A DNA stretch of 19,942 nt from positions 99,341 through 119,282 of the forward strand of contig DJRP01000006.1 of the NCBI GenBank assembly GCA_002437815.1, given 5' to 3'. Position numbers and translations under genes: made by a program. The stretch comes from Collinsella sp. UBA6357 (GTDB lineage: Bacteria > Actinomycetota > Coriobacteriia > Coriobacteriales > Coriobacteriaceae). Under the pieces are notes generated by a model. That model ran no database searches. It worked only from the letters and a program-made list of their open reading frames with translations, and was not told the DNA's origin. Each line of letters begins with the position of its first letter. Position 1 is the first letter of the stretch. Positions 1 to 9,959 of this stretch are shown in pieces.

Positions 1-19
1 ACCATTGAGCTACCGAGGA
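1..19 (-). tRNA. 5' end of a tRNA gene, cut by the window edge (probably tRNA-Asn)
   Basis: Read on the minus strand from position 19, the sequence is TCCTCGGTAGCTCAATGGT. This is a seven-base acceptor strand (TCCTCGG), the TA at positions 8-9, the D-stem GCTC and the start of a D-loop. The rest of the gene lies outside the window. A T at position 1 with a TCC start is typical of tRNA-Asn, but the anticodon is not visible, so the isotype is inference. A good promoter sits about 30 bp upstream. Confidence 0.72.
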
Positions 20-49
20 ATAGGTGCGTGCTCTCAAGCAACGAAGTTA

Positions 50-77
50 ATTATACGGACGTTGAGCGCGAGGGCAA
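50..77 (-). promoter_or_regulatory. Promoter of the tRNA gene
   Basis: On the minus strand there is a -35 box TTGCCC (72-77), a 16-bp spacer and a perfect -10 box TATAAT (50-55). Transcription should start near position 43, about 24 nt before the predicted tRNA 5' end. The tRNA would then be expressed independently of rpoD upstream. Confidence 0.7.
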
Positions 78-142
78 GAACTATTTTTGAAAAATTTGAC
101 TGAGCACGAAACGTCGCACAGAATCGGGGCCCGTTATAGCGA

Positions 143-167
143 AGGGCGCCCTATAATCGGGCGCCCT
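143..167 (-). terminator. GC-rich hairpin after rpoD, possible terminator
   Basis: Perfect 9-bp stem AGGGCGCCC / GGGCGCCCT with the 7-nt loop TATAATC, 18 bp past the rpoD stop. Each arm contains the self-palindrome GGGCGCCC. On the minus strand the bases after the stem are TTCGCTATAAC, so the U-tract expected of a classical intrinsic terminator is poor. The only T-run (GTTTTTG) lies before the stem. It is in the right place to end the long operon, but terminator strength is uncertain. Confidence 0.5.
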
Positions 168-184
168 CAAAAACGCATAGCCTC

Positions 185-1531
<1,347 letters not shown>

Positions 1532-1641
1532 AGATTCTCCCTTCGTAGTCCACAGGACTCATTACTTTATCACACGTACCCACCCCTATACCCAAGGTGA
1601 GCACACATTATTAGGTCATATTCGCAGCGAGACCACAACAT
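1532..1641 (-). other. dnaG-rpoD intergenic region
   Basis: The gap is 110 bp, one of the two wide gaps in an otherwise tight cluster, so rpoD may have an extra promoter here. A 7-bp hairpin (CAACATC / GATGTTG, 1636-1652) overlaps the dnaG stop codon but has no T-tract. TTGGGT lies 17 bp before TGATAA on the minus strand, a poor match to consensus. No convincing promoter could be assigned. Confidence 0.3.
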
Positions 1642-3753
1642 CTAGGATGTTGCAGGCGCCCCGGCCCCCAAGTCGAGCAACTTGAACGGGTCCGCCACGC
1701 CCTCGATCGACTTCTCGAGCTCGCGCAGACGTTGCGCATCCTGGGTCGTCTGCACCACCAGGGCACGGCGCGCATCCGTATCGAGCGAACGGTCGCTCCT
1801 GAGCTTGGCCTGAGCCGCGCGCATGCGCCGCTGAAGCGTGTACAGCTCGAGCGTATCGAGCAGAAACGCGATGTTGGTCTCGGTGGGATGCTTGCTCGTG
1901 GTCGAGATGGAACCCGCCGACACCAAGGTGGCGGCTTCGGGGCAGACGGCGCGCGCGGCATCCATGCAGGCGACAGGATCGGTGCCCGGCGGGGTGGCGA
2001 GCACGGCCCAGGCGATCGCCTGATGGCGCTCATCGACCCAGTCGATCTCGCCGATGCGCTCCGCAAAGGGGCGGAACGTATCGGGGTAGGTCGTGAGCAG
2101 CGTGAGCAGCTCGCGCTCCCCTCCCAGCGAACGTCGCTCGAGATCGGTCAGCACGACCGGAGCCGACACCGAGGGGTTCGAGGGACCTTGCGCATCCGAG
2201 CCCGCAGCGACGGGAAGATCCAACGGCGGCAAATCATCCTCAATCTCCACCGGGGCCGCGCCGTAGGCATCGAGCGGCACGTAGTCGTAGGGCTCCTCCT
2301 CGGGAGGAACCGCAGGCGGTGTGGCGCCCGACGCCCACGCTGCCCGCGAGGGCCGCTGCCCCCGGTTGCCACGTGTCCCGTCTGCAGTATCGCCGCCACC
2401 GGCGCGCTCCTGCTGAGCCCGCTGACGCTCATATGCCTGCTCGCGACGGCGCTCGGCCTCCTCGGCACGGGCAACCTGGCGAAACACGCGGCCGGAGTTC
2501 TGCCGGACCGTCTCCATGTCCAACCCCAAAAGATCGGCGATCTGCATGAAATACGTGTCGATCATGTAGCTGTCACGCAACGGATAGATGAGCTCCAGGG
2601 CGTCTTCGAGGGCCTTGGCGCGCCCCCCGGGCGTGGTGATGTCGCTCGACTCCTCGAGCGAGCGGTAGACGAAATCCATCAGCGGCTCGGCGGCATCGAT
2701 ACGTTCTTTGAGCGCCTCGCCACCATGGGCCGTGATGAACTCCATGGGGTCGTTGCCGTCGGGCAGAACCACGCAGCGCAGGTCCATGGAGTCCTGCTCG
2801 ATAAACTGGATGGCGCGACGGGCCGCCTTCTGACCGGCGGCATCGCCGTCGAACATATAGACGATACGCTTGGCAAAGCGCGTGAGCGTCTTGACGTGAT
2901 GCTCGGTCAGCGCCGTCCCCAGCGTGGCTACCACGTTTTTGATGCCGGCCTCCCAGCAGGCGATGCAGTCGGTATAGCCCTCGACCACGATAGCCGTGTT
3001 CTGCGCGACGATGAACTCCTTGGCCCAGTTGAAGCCATAGAGATTGCGCTTCTTATGGAACACGCTCGTCTCGGCCGTGTTGAGGTACTTGGGTTGCCCA
3101 TCGCCCATGATGCGGCCGCCGAAGGCGATGTTGTGGCCCTGCTCGTCAAAGATGGGAAACATCACGCGGTCGTAGAAACGGTCCGACAGCTGCCCGCGTC
3201 CGCGCTTGACGGCCACGTTGGCATCGATCATCTCCTGCGGCGTAAAGCCCAGCTGCGACAGGTGATTGACGAGCATGCCGTGCCCGGGCGCAAAGCCCAA
3301 AGAATAGCGCCGGCACACGTCGCTGCCCATGTTGCGGCTCGCGAAGTACTCGCGGGGACGACCGTCCTTGCCGCGCATGAGCATGGCATGGTAGAACTTG
3401 GCGGTCTCGGCGCACAAGTCATAGATGCGGGCGCGCTTGGTGCCGCGCTCTTTATAGGACGAATCGTCATGGATCTCGATGCCGGCGCGATCGGCCAGAT
3501 AGCGAATGGACTCCGGAAAGCTCAGGTTCTCGCGGCGCATGATATACGTGAAGACGTCGCCGCCCTCGCCGCAGCCAAAGCAATGCCAGACCTGGGTGGC
3601 CGGGATAACGTGAAACGACGGGGTCTTCTCGCCATGGAACGGGCAGCAGCCCCAAAATTCGCGACCGCGCGGCTTGAGCTCAACCGTCTCCTGCACGATG
3701 GCCACAAGATCCGAGGCGGCGCGCACGCGGTCTTTTTCCTCGTCCGAGATCAT
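1642..3753 (-). CDS. dnaG: DNA primase
   Basis: It synthesises RNA primers for replication forks together with the DnaB helicase. The 703-aa protein has an N-terminal CHC2 zinc finger (C37-P-F-H40 with C58-F-G-C61), then the RNA-polymerase core. A TOPRIM domain follows, with VEGYTD (E258) and the metal-binding FDGD (D302, D304). A long Pro/Gly/Glu-rich, probably disordered linker covers about 425-530. The helical C-terminal part that would contact DnaB starts about 535. Its ATG overlaps the ribF stop as ATGA, so translation is probably coupled. It ends 110 bp before rpoD. Length is somewhat above the usual ~600 aa because of the linker. Confidence 0.97.
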   Translation of the reverse strand: MISDEEKDRVRAASDLVAIVQETVELKPRGREFWGCCPFHGEKTPSFHVIPATQVWHCFGCGEGGDVFTYIMRRENLSFPESIRYLADRAGIEIHDDSSYKERGTKRARIYDLCAETAKFYHAMLMRGKDGRPREYFASRNMGSDVCRRYSLGFAPGHGMLVNHLSQLGFTPQEMIDANVAVKRGRGQLSDRFYDRVMFPIFDEQGHNIAFGGRIMGDGQPKYLNTAETSVFHKKRNLYGFNWAKEFIVAQNTAIVVEGYTDCIACWEAGIKNVVATLGTALTEHHVKTLTRFAKRIVYMFDGDAAGQKAARRAIQFIEQDSMDLRCVVLPDGNDPMEFITAHGGEALKERIDAAEPLMDFVYRSLEESSDITTPGGRAKALEDALELIYPLRDSYMIDTYFMQIADLLGLDMETVRQNSGRVFRQVARAEEAERRREQAYERQRAQQERAGGGDTADGTRGNRGQRPSRAAWASGATPPAVPPEEEPYDYVPLDAYGAAPVEIEDDLPPLDLPVAAGSDAQGPSNPSVSAPVVLTDLERRSLGGERELLTLLTTYPDTFRPFAERIGEIDWVDERHQAIAWAVLATPPGTDPVACMDAARAVCPEAATLVSAGSISTTSKHPTETNIAFLLDTLELYTLQRRMRAAQAKLRSDRSLDTDARRALVVQTTQDAQRLRELEKSIEGVADPFKLLDLGAGAPATS

Positions 3754-4751
3754 GCGAGCTTCACCCCTTTATCTCCCAGGTTCTGGTTGATGTCATCGAT
3801 ATTGCCCTCGACGGTCGCAATCAGCTCGTCGAGGGAATCGAACACGCGCGACGGGCGCAAAAAGCGCGTGAACGCCAGACTCACGTCGCATCCATAAAGA
3901 TCCCCCGCATAGCCGATCAGATTAGCCTCGAGATGGGCCGAGGCGGCATCGGCGGCATACGTGGGTGGCACTCCCACGTTGACCGCCGCGGGCCACACGG
4001 TGTCATCGACGAGCAGCAGACCTTCATAGACGCCGTCGGCAGGCATCTGGATATAGGAGGGCACCTTGATATTGGCCGTGGGAAATCCCATGCCCGTGCC
4101 CTCACCGCGCCCCGCAGCAACCTCGCCGCGCACCATATGGTGACGGCCCAGAAGCTCGGAAGCCTCTGTAACATGCCCTTGCGCCAGCAACGCACGGATA
4201 CGCGTGGCGCAGATCGTCTCCCCCGCATCGCAGACCAGACGGTGCCCGAAGACGTCGATGCCGAGCCCGGTGCCCCAGGCGCGAATCACCTCGACCGTCG
4301 AGGCGCCACCGCGGCCCAAGCGAAAATCGGACCCCACACGAATGGTGCGGATATCCATGATGCTCGACAGCAGATCGAAAAAACCCACGTGATCCAAACA
4401 GGCGATATGCCGAGAAAAGGGAACGACGACCACGGCATCGACGCCCAAACGCGCCAGGACGCCCAGGCGATCGTCAACAGCCATCAGTTTTTGCGCGGGA
4501 TGCGCACGCACGACGACATCGGGATCGGGATCGAAGGTGACCACGACCGCTGCGCACCCGCGGGCACGCGCGTCTTGGCGCATGGCCGCGATCAGATCGC
4601 GATGTCCCCGGTGCACGCCGTCGAACGCACCGATGGCAATCGATGAGGGACCCAGCGAAACATCCGGGTCCTGCCCCAGTCGGATGATGCGGCACGACAG
4701 ACGGTCAGATCGCAGAAAATCGCGACGGAGACATTCCACCGCGGGCATCAT
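3750..4751 (-). CDS. ribF: Bifunctional riboflavin kinase / FAD synthetase
   Basis: It converts riboflavin to FMN and then to FAD in the cytoplasm. The 333-aa protein has an N-terminal adenylyltransferase domain with the nucleotidyl-transferase motif GAFDGVHRGH (41-50, HxGH at 47-50) and VGSDFRLGRGG (139-149). ATRIR (182-186) stands at the position of the family's STRIR motif. The C-terminal riboflavin kinase domain shows GMGFPTANI (220-228) and the closing DLYG...F...LR pattern. The start ATG overlaps the truB stop (ATGA) and its own stop overlaps the dnaG start. truB-ribF adjacency is common in bacteria; ribF directly joined to dnaG is less usual. Confidence 0.95.
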   Translation of the reverse strand: MMPAVECLRRDFLRSDRLSCRIIRLGQDPDVSLGPSSIAIGAFDGVHRGHRDLIAAMRQDARARGCAAVVVTFDPDPDVVVRAHPAQKLMAVDDRLGVLARLGVDAVVVVPFSRHIACLDHVGFFDLLSSIMDIRTIRVGSDFRLGRGGASTVEVIRAWGTGLGIDVFGHRLVCDAGETICATRIRALLAQGHVTEASELLGRHHMVRGEVAAGRGEGTGMGFPTANIKVPSYIQMPADGVYEGLLLVDDTVWPAAVNVGVPPTYAADAASAHLEANLIGYAGDLYGCDVSLAFTRFLRPSRVFDSLDELIATVEGNIDDINQNLGDKGVKLA

Positions 4752-5689
4752 GAGGCCACACCGGAAATCAACTGCGGAAAGACGTCGGTCATCACAAAAC
4801 GACCGCCCTCGATGCGCGCCAGGGCATGGAGCCCACCGTGGATCACCAGGGCATAGCGGCTCTCGGCACCACCGCGCTCAAAGGGGCGCATGGCGGACTC
4901 AACCGGAATGCGACGGCCGCAGAGGATATCGGCAGCGACACGCTCCGGCATATCGACACGCACGGCGCCGAGCGCCGCGATGGGATCGAGAGCAAAGGAC
5001 GCAACACGATCGCAGGAGAGTTCTTCGACCTTATGGCAGACGCCGAGCGAGACGACGCCCGACGCCGTGCGGCGCAGCGCCGTGATGTGCGCCGCGCTCT
5101 CGCAGGAACGGCCCAGGTCGCGCGCGAGTGCGCGGATATAGGTGCCCTTGCTGACCGTGAAGGCCACCGTCCACACCACCGCGTCGCCCTCGTCACGGAT
5201 GCAGATGAGGTCGGCGGCGAACACCTCGATCGGGCGGGCGGGAAGATCCACCGTCTCACCGGCGCGGGCACTCTTATAGGCGCGTACGCCGTTGACCGAG
5301 ATGGCCGAGAACGCCGGCGGAACCTGCATCTGCGGACCCAAAAAGCCGGCCAGGCGCTCACGGGCAAAAGTGTCTTGGGCGAGCTCGGGCAGGACAGGTG
5401 CGGTGCGCACAACTTCACCCTCGGCATCGTCGGTATTGGTCTCCGAACCAAAGGTGATATCCGCTATATAGCTTTTAGTGTCGAGGGTGAGCATACCGAG
5501 CAGGCGCGTCGCCTGCCCCACGCCCACCACCATGACGCCCGAGGCCATGGGGTCGAGCGTACCGGCATGGCCGACGCGACGCTCGTTGAGCGCGCGCCGG
5601 CACTGGGCCACGATATCGTGGGAGGTGCAGCCCACGGGTTTATCGACCGCGAGCAGCATATTGAGTTGAGAAGGGCTACGACGGGCCAT
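4748..5689 (-). CDS. truB: tRNA pseudouridine(55) synthase
   Basis: It isomerises U55 in the T-loop of tRNAs to pseudouridine. The 313-aa protein opens with LLAVDKPVGCTSHD (12-25), the standard TruB N-terminus. The catalytic aspartate is D46 in the family motif GHAGTLDPMASGV (40-52). KGTYIRALARDLG and RRTASGV, typical of the second half of the catalytic fold, are also present. The start ATG at 5689 follows a modest GGATGG Shine-Dalgarno and lies 15 nt after the nrnA stop. Its stop overlaps ribF. Confidence 0.96.
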   Translation of the reverse strand: MARRSPSQLNMLLAVDKPVGCTSHDIVAQCRRALNERRVGHAGTLDPMASGVMVVGVGQATRLLGMLTLDTKSYIADITFGSETNTDDAEGEVVRTAPVLPELAQDTFARERLAGFLGPQMQVPPAFSAISVNGVRAYKSARAGETVDLPARPIEVFAADLICIRDEGDAVVWTVAFTVSKGTYIRALARDLGRSCESAAHITALRRTASGVVSLGVCHKVEELSCDRVASFALDPIAALGAVRVDMPERVAADILCGRRIPVESAMRPFERGGAESRYALVIHGGLHALARIEGGRFVMTDVFPQLISGVAS

Positions 5690-5704
5690 GTACCATCCAA
5701 TACG

Positions 5705-6745
5705 TTACAGCTCGACGCGAACAGCCGCGGGATCCTCCCCCACCAGCTCGGCCAGCATGGGAAGTGCCGCGGAGAGCGTCTCGGAAATCGAACCTTCATG
5801 TGTAAAGCCGGCAGCGGCGGCATGTCCGCCACCGCCAAAGCTGGCAGCGATCTCGGACACGCTGAGCGGGCCCTTGGAGCGCAAGTTTCCGCGCACGCGG
5901 CCCGGCTCCACCTCCTTGAGGAACAGACAGACCTCGACACCCATGACAGAGCGCACCACGTCGACCAGGCCGTCGCATTCATCGGCCGTGACGCCGCAGG
6001 TCTCCAGGTCGCTCGCATAGGCATACGAATAGGCGACGCGTCCGGCGGCCACGGTCTTGATGCGACCCATGACGATCGACTCCAGGTGCAGATATTCCAG
6101 GCGCTGGCTCTGATAGACCTCAAGGGCGATCCGCGACGGCTCGGCTCCATGCGCCACCAGGCGCGACGCGGCGTGGAAAGCGGCCGCATCGGCGTTTTGG
6201 TACTGGAAGCGCCCGGTGTCGGTCACCAGGCCGCACAGAAGGCAGGTCGCGATATCGTCGGTGGCCACGATCCCGCAATCATCCAAAAAGCGATCGATGA
6301 TCATGGCGCACGCGGCCGCGTCGACGCGGCGCAGACTCTGCTCGGCAAACTCCTCGCGTGCCGGATGATGGTCGAAGCACACCACGTGGGCGGCGCGCTC
6401 AAGGACGGCCGCCGAGTTGTTCAGGCGATCCACGACCGGCACGTCGACCGAGATAAACAGGTCGGGCGACGCACTATAGCTCGAGGCCGGAACCAACAGC
6501 TCGGAACCTTGCATAAACCGATAGATGCGCGGCACCGGGGCGTCGTCTGCCAAAAGCAAGGTGATCGACTTCTCCGGATACCGCTTCATGAGGGAGAGCC
6601 CCAGGCCCAAAACGGACCCGAGGGCGTCTCCGTCAGGGGACGTATGCCCCGAGATCGCGATAGAGGACGCATCCTCGATCAACTCGAAGATGCGTCGTTC
6701 GACGTCAGAAATCTCACGCGAGGCGAGATCTGCGCAGTTACTCAT
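5705..6745 (-). CDS. nrnA: DHH/DHHA1 phosphoesterase, NrnA-like (oligoribonuclease / pAp phosphatase)
   Basis: The family degrades nanoRNAs and/or dephosphorylates 3'-phosphoadenosine 5'-phosphate, using Mn ions. The 346-aa protein has GHTSPDGDALGS (33-44), an aspartate after LFISV (D101), the signature DHHPA (125-129) and TDTGRF (175-180). The DHHA1 domain carries FGGGGHAAAAGF (303-314). Key metal ligands all appear intact. The start overlaps the rbfA end by 8 nt. Position between rbfA and truB is the usual place for this gene in Gram-positive nusA-infB operons, which supports an RNA-turnover role. Whether nanoRNA or pAp is the main substrate cannot be told from sequence. Confidence 0.9.
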   Translation of the reverse strand: MSNCADLASREISDVERRIFELIEDASSIAISGHTSPDGDALGSVLGLGLSLMKRYPEKSITLLLADDAPVPRIYRFMQGSELLVPASSYSASPDLFISVDVPVVDRLNNSAAVLERAAHVVCFDHHPAREEFAEQSLRRVDAAACAMIIDRFLDDCGIVATDDIATCLLCGLVTDTGRFQYQNADAAAFHAASRLVAHGAEPSRIALEVYQSQRLEYLHLESIVMGRIKTVAAGRVAYSYAYASDLETCGVTADECDGLVDVVRSVMGVEVCLFLKEVEPGRVRGNLRSKGPLSVSEIAASFGGGGHAAAAGFTHEGSISETLSAALPMLAELVGEDPAAVRVEL

Positions 6746-7148
6746 CTACAGCAGCCTCCTGGGCGGCCTCCGTGATCGGATAACCGTCCTCGTCCTTCTC
6801 GATAGCCATGGTGGCGGGCTTGTTTTCAAGCGCACGCGTGATGCGCTCGGCCTCGTCGGTCGAGCGGTCGATGCGAAAATCGAGCTCGGGTGTCACGCGC
6901 CAGTTGAGCGAGCGGGCAAGCAGGCTGCGAATACGGCCCTTGGCGGAGGCGAGCGCCTCCATGACCTCATCGTAGCGAGAGGCGTCGCACGACACGTACA
7001 CGCGGGCGAACGAGCGGTCGACCGCCACCTCGACCGCGGTCAACGTGACCAGGTCGAGACGCGGGTCCGCCACCTCGAACAACAGGATGTAGCCGAGCTT
7101 CTCGCGAAGCTGCTCGCCCAGACGGCGGGTTGCCTGCGTCTGCTTCAT
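6738..7148 (-). CDS. rbfA: 30S ribosome-binding factor RbfA
   Basis: A small KH-fold protein that assists late maturation of the 30S subunit and processing of the 16S rRNA 5' end. At 136 aa it has the family's usual size. It starts MKQTQATRRLGEQLREKLGY and shows the RbfA features DPRL and VDRSFARVYVSC, followed by a LNWRVTPELDFRID segment with the KH-like beta strand. The acidic C-terminal tail overlaps the downstream nrnA start by 8 nt. It lies 11 nt after infB, its standard neighbour. Confidence 0.95.
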   Translation of the reverse strand: MKQTQATRRLGEQLREKLGYILLFEVADPRLDLVTLTAVEVAVDRSFARVYVSCDASRYDEVMEALASAKGRIRSLLARSLNWRVTPELDFRIDRSTDEAERITRALENKPATMAIEKDEDGYPITEAAQEAAVDE

Positions 7149-7159
7149 GGCGCTACCCC

Positions 7160-9874
7160 CTACTCGGTACGGGCGACCTGATCGATGCGATAGCCCTCGA
7201 TCTGGTCGCCAGGCTTGATGTCCTGGAAGTTCTCGAGGCCGATACCGCCCTCGGAACCGCTCTTGAGGCTCTTGGCCTCGTCCTTGTAGTGACGCATCGA
7301 GGCGATCTTGCCGTTGAAGACGACGATGCCGTCGCGCACCAGGCGCACGGAATCGGTCGCGGCGATCTCGCCCTCCTCGACGCGCACACCGGCGGCGATA
7401 CCCACTTTGGGCACCTTGAAGGTGTCCAGAACGGTCGCGGTACCCGTGGAGACCTCGACCTCGGTGGGCTTGAGCATGCCGATACGGGCGGCATCGAGGT
7501 CCTCGAGGGCCTTGTAGATGACGTCGTAGCAGCGGATCTCGACGCCCTGGTGCTCGGCGGCGGAGCGGGCCTTGCCGTCCGGACGCACGCCGAAGCCGAT
7601 GATGATGGCGTTGGAGGCGTCGGCCAGGGTCACGTCGGTCTCGGTGATGGCACCGACGGCAGCGTGGATCGTGTTGATGCGGACCTCGGACTGGTCCATC
7701 TTGTCGAGCGAATCCTGGAGCGCCTCGATGGAACCCTGGACGTCGGCCTTGATGATCAGGTTGAGCTCCTTGACCTCGGCGTCGGCGATGGTGTCGAAGA
7801 GGTTCTCGAGCGTGACGTGCTTGACGTGGCTCTGCTCCTCGATGCGGGCCTTGAGCGAGCGCTGCTCGGCGAGCGAACGCGCCTCGCGCTCGTCCTCGAA
7901 CACGCGGAACTCGTCGCCGGCGCGCGGCACCGACTGCAGGCCCAGGATCTCGACGGCGTCGGACGGACCGGCGGCGTCGACGTTGTTGCCCTTGGAGTCG
8001 AGCATGGCACGCACGCGGCCGTAGGTGAGCCCGGCGACCAGGGTATCGCCCACGTGGAGCGTACCGCGGGTCACGAGCACCGTGGCAACCGAGCCGCGGC
8101 CCTTGTCGAGCTTGGCCTCGAGCACGTTGCCGCTGGCGAACGTGTCGGGGTTGGCCTTGAGCTCAAGGACGTCTGCCTGGAGCAGCACGGTCTCGAGCAG
8201 ATCGTCGATACCGATCTTCTTCTTGGCCGAGATGTTGACGAACATGTTCTGTCCGCCCCACTCCTCGGGGATGATGCCGTACTCGGTGAGCTCCTGGCGC
8301 ACGCGGTCGGGGTTGGCGCCGGGCTTATCGATCTTGTTGACGGCGACCACGATGGGCACGCCGGCGGCCTTGGCGTGGTTGATGGACTCAACGGTCTGGG
8401 GCATGACGCCGTCGTCAGCGGCGACGATCAGGATGACGATGTCGGTCACCTTGGCACCGCGGGCACGCATGGCCGTGAAGGTGGCGTGGCCCGGGGTATC
8501 GATGAAGGTGATCTTGCGGCCGTTGATCTGCACCTGGGAGGCGCCGATCGCCTGGGTGATGCCGCCGGCCTCGCCCGCAGCAACACCGGTGTGGCGGATG
8601 GCGTCGAGCAGGCTCGTCTTGCCGTGGTCGACGTGGCCCATGACGGTGACGACCGGGGCGCGCGACTTGAGATCGGCCGGATCGTCATAGAACGAGAAGG
8701 AGTTCTCCTCCTCGGGGGTGATGATCTTGATCTGCCGGCCCAAGTCGTCGGCGACGAGCTCGACGAGGTCGTCGGACATGGACTGGGTCATGGTCAGCGG
8801 CGTGCCCAGCAGGAACAGGCGCTTGATGATGTCGTTGGCCGGAACGTCGAGGGCCTCGGCGAGCTCCTGGACGGTAACGCCCTGCGACACCTTGATGGCG
8901 TCGAGCTCCTCGGGGTTGATGCCCTGAGCCAGGGCCTCCTCGAGCTTCTTCTCCTCCTGCGCCTTCGCGGCCTCGCGCTCGCGCTTCTCCTTGCGCTTCT
9001 TGCGGCGACCGGTGCTCTCGCGGCTGGCTTCCTCGACGGCGGCGCGGGCCTCCTCGAGGACCTTCTCGCGGCTGTACTCCTCGGCCTCACGCGCCATGCG
9101 TGCGTAATGGTCTTCCTCGGAGTGGTTGTTGCGCTTGCCCTTCTTGCCCTTGCCCTGCTTGTCGGGGTTGGGGAAGTCCATGCCGGCCGGCACGGCGTTG
9201 GTGGCGTTGGTGCGGTGGGAGTGCGGACGCGATTCGTTGGCGCTCGCGGCGTTGCGGTCGCGACCCTCGCCACGGCCCTCGCCGCGGCGGCCGCCACGAC
9301 GGTCGTTGTGGCCGCGACGGTTGCCGCGCTCGGCGGCGCGCTCGGCCTTGGCCTTGTCCTCGGCCTCCTTCTTCTCCTTGAGCACGCTCTCCTGCGCGGC
9401 GATCTGGTCGAGCAGCGAACGGAAGCGCGAGCCGGAGTCGGACGCGGGCACGGCGCGGCGCTGGGCCTCGCGCTGGGCCTCTTCCTTCTCGCGGGCCAGG
9501 CGCTCCTGCTCGGCCTTCTTCTTGGCCTCGGCCTCGGCACGGGCGGCCTCCTCGGCGGCCTGGGCGGCGGCGAACTGGCGACGCTCCTCCTCGCGGGCCT
9601 TCTCGGCGGCGATGCGCTCGCGCTCGGCCTCGGCGGCGCGGGCGGCCTCCTCGGCGGCGGCAGCCTGCTCCTCGGCCTTCTTCTTGGCCTCGACCTCGGC
9701 CGCGCGGGCGGCGATCACGGGCGCGAGCTGCTTGCGGACCATCGAGACGTAGGCGTCCTCGAGGGCGGACGAAGCGGACTTGGCGGGAATCTTCATTTCG
9801 GCGAGATGACCCATGAGCTCCTTGGAGGTCATGCCGAACTCTTTGGCAAGGGTGGAAACACGAACTTTCGCCAT
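7160..9874 (-). CDS. infB: Translation initiation factor IF-2
   Basis: A GTPase that places fMet-tRNA on the 30S subunit and promotes subunit joining. The ATG at 9874 (MAKVRVSTLAKEF) gives 904 aa. A GTG nine nt upstream is also open but sits directly on the Shine-Dalgarno. An IF2_N domain covers 1-50. A long Ala/Glu/Lys/Arg-rich region follows (about 55-310), probably helical or disordered, with two EAKKKAE copies and a Gly/Arg stretch (184-206). A second IF2_N-like segment lies at about 330-380. G motifs are G1 GHVDHGKT (413-420), G2 GGIT (437-440), G3 DTPGH (459-463) and G4 NKID (513-516). The C-terminal domains that bind fMet-tRNA complete the protein. It sits between nusA and rbfA as in most bacteria. 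Confidence 0.97.
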   Translation of the reverse strand: MAKVRVSTLAKEFGMTSKELMGHLAEMKIPAKSASSALEDAYVSMVRKQLAPVIAARAAEVEAKKKAEEQAAAAEEAARAAEAERERIAAEKAREEERRQFAAAQAAEEAARAEAEAKKKAEQERLAREKEEAQREAQRRAVPASDSGSRFRSLLDQIAAQESVLKEKKEAEDKAKAERAAERGNRRGHNDRRGGRRGEGRGEGRDRNAASANESRPHSHRTNATNAVPAGMDFPNPDKQGKGKKGKRNNHSEEDHYARMAREAEEYSREKVLEEARAAVEEASRESTGRRKKRKEKREREAAKAQEEKKLEEALAQGINPEELDAIKVSQGVTVQELAEALDVPANDIIKRLFLLGTPLTMTQSMSDDLVELVADDLGRQIKIITPEEENSFSFYDDPADLKSRAPVVTVMGHVDHGKTSLLDAIRHTGVAAGEAGGITQAIGASQVQINGRKITFIDTPGHATFTAMRARGAKVTDIVILIVAADDGVMPQTVESINHAKAAGVPIVVAVNKIDKPGANPDRVRQELTEYGIIPEEWGGQNMFVNISAKKKIGIDDLLETVLLQADVLELKANPDTFASGNVLEAKLDKGRGSVATVLVTRGTLHVGDTLVAGLTYGRVRAMLDSKGNNVDAAGPSDAVEILGLQSVPRAGDEFRVFEDEREARSLAEQRSLKARIEEQSHVKHVTLENLFDTIADAEVKELNLIIKADVQGSIEALQDSLDKMDQSEVRINTIHAAVGAITETDVTLADASNAIIIGFGVRPDGKARSAAEHQGVEIRCYDVIYKALEDLDAARIGMLKPTEVEVSTGTATVLDTFKVPKVGIAAGVRVEEGEIAATDSVRLVRDGIVVFNGKIASMRHYKDEAKSLKSGSEGGIGLENFQDIKPGDQIEGYRIDQVARTE

Positions 9875-9959
9875 GTACTGCACCTTTCCTTTCTGGCACC
9901 AACGGTGCCATGAAACTGAACGAGCGTGGGGCGCGCCTTAGCCCGGCGCGGGCCGCGCG
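9875..9959 (-). other. nusA-infB spacer with a short hairpin
   Basis: The 85-bp spacer is where many bacteria have ylxR and often a ribosomal L7Ae-like gene; neither is present. It holds a perfect 7-bp stem TGGCACC / GGTGCCA with the loop AAC (9894-9910). The stem lies directly upstream of the infB Shine-Dalgarno (GAAAGGAAAGG). There is no T-run, so it is not an intrinsic terminator. The nusA-proximal part is very GC-rich (GCGCGC and GGCGCGCC). Confidence 0.45.

Noticed and set aside
152..158. TATAAT in the loop of the rpoD 3' hairpin as a plus-strand promoter
   Set aside because: No -35 box at the right distance and no plus-strand gene follows.
1732..6775. Plus-strand open frames opposite dnaG, truB and nrnA (e.g. 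1732-3897, 4826-6775)
   Set aside because: They overlap several certain genes in antisense, show no domains, and fit the pattern of high-GC shadow frames.
7130..9913. Long plus-strand open frame opposite infB
   Set aside because: Shadow frame: extremely Leu/Gly/Asp/Val-rich low complexity mirroring the Ala/Glu/Lys codons of IF-2, no ribosome site or domain.
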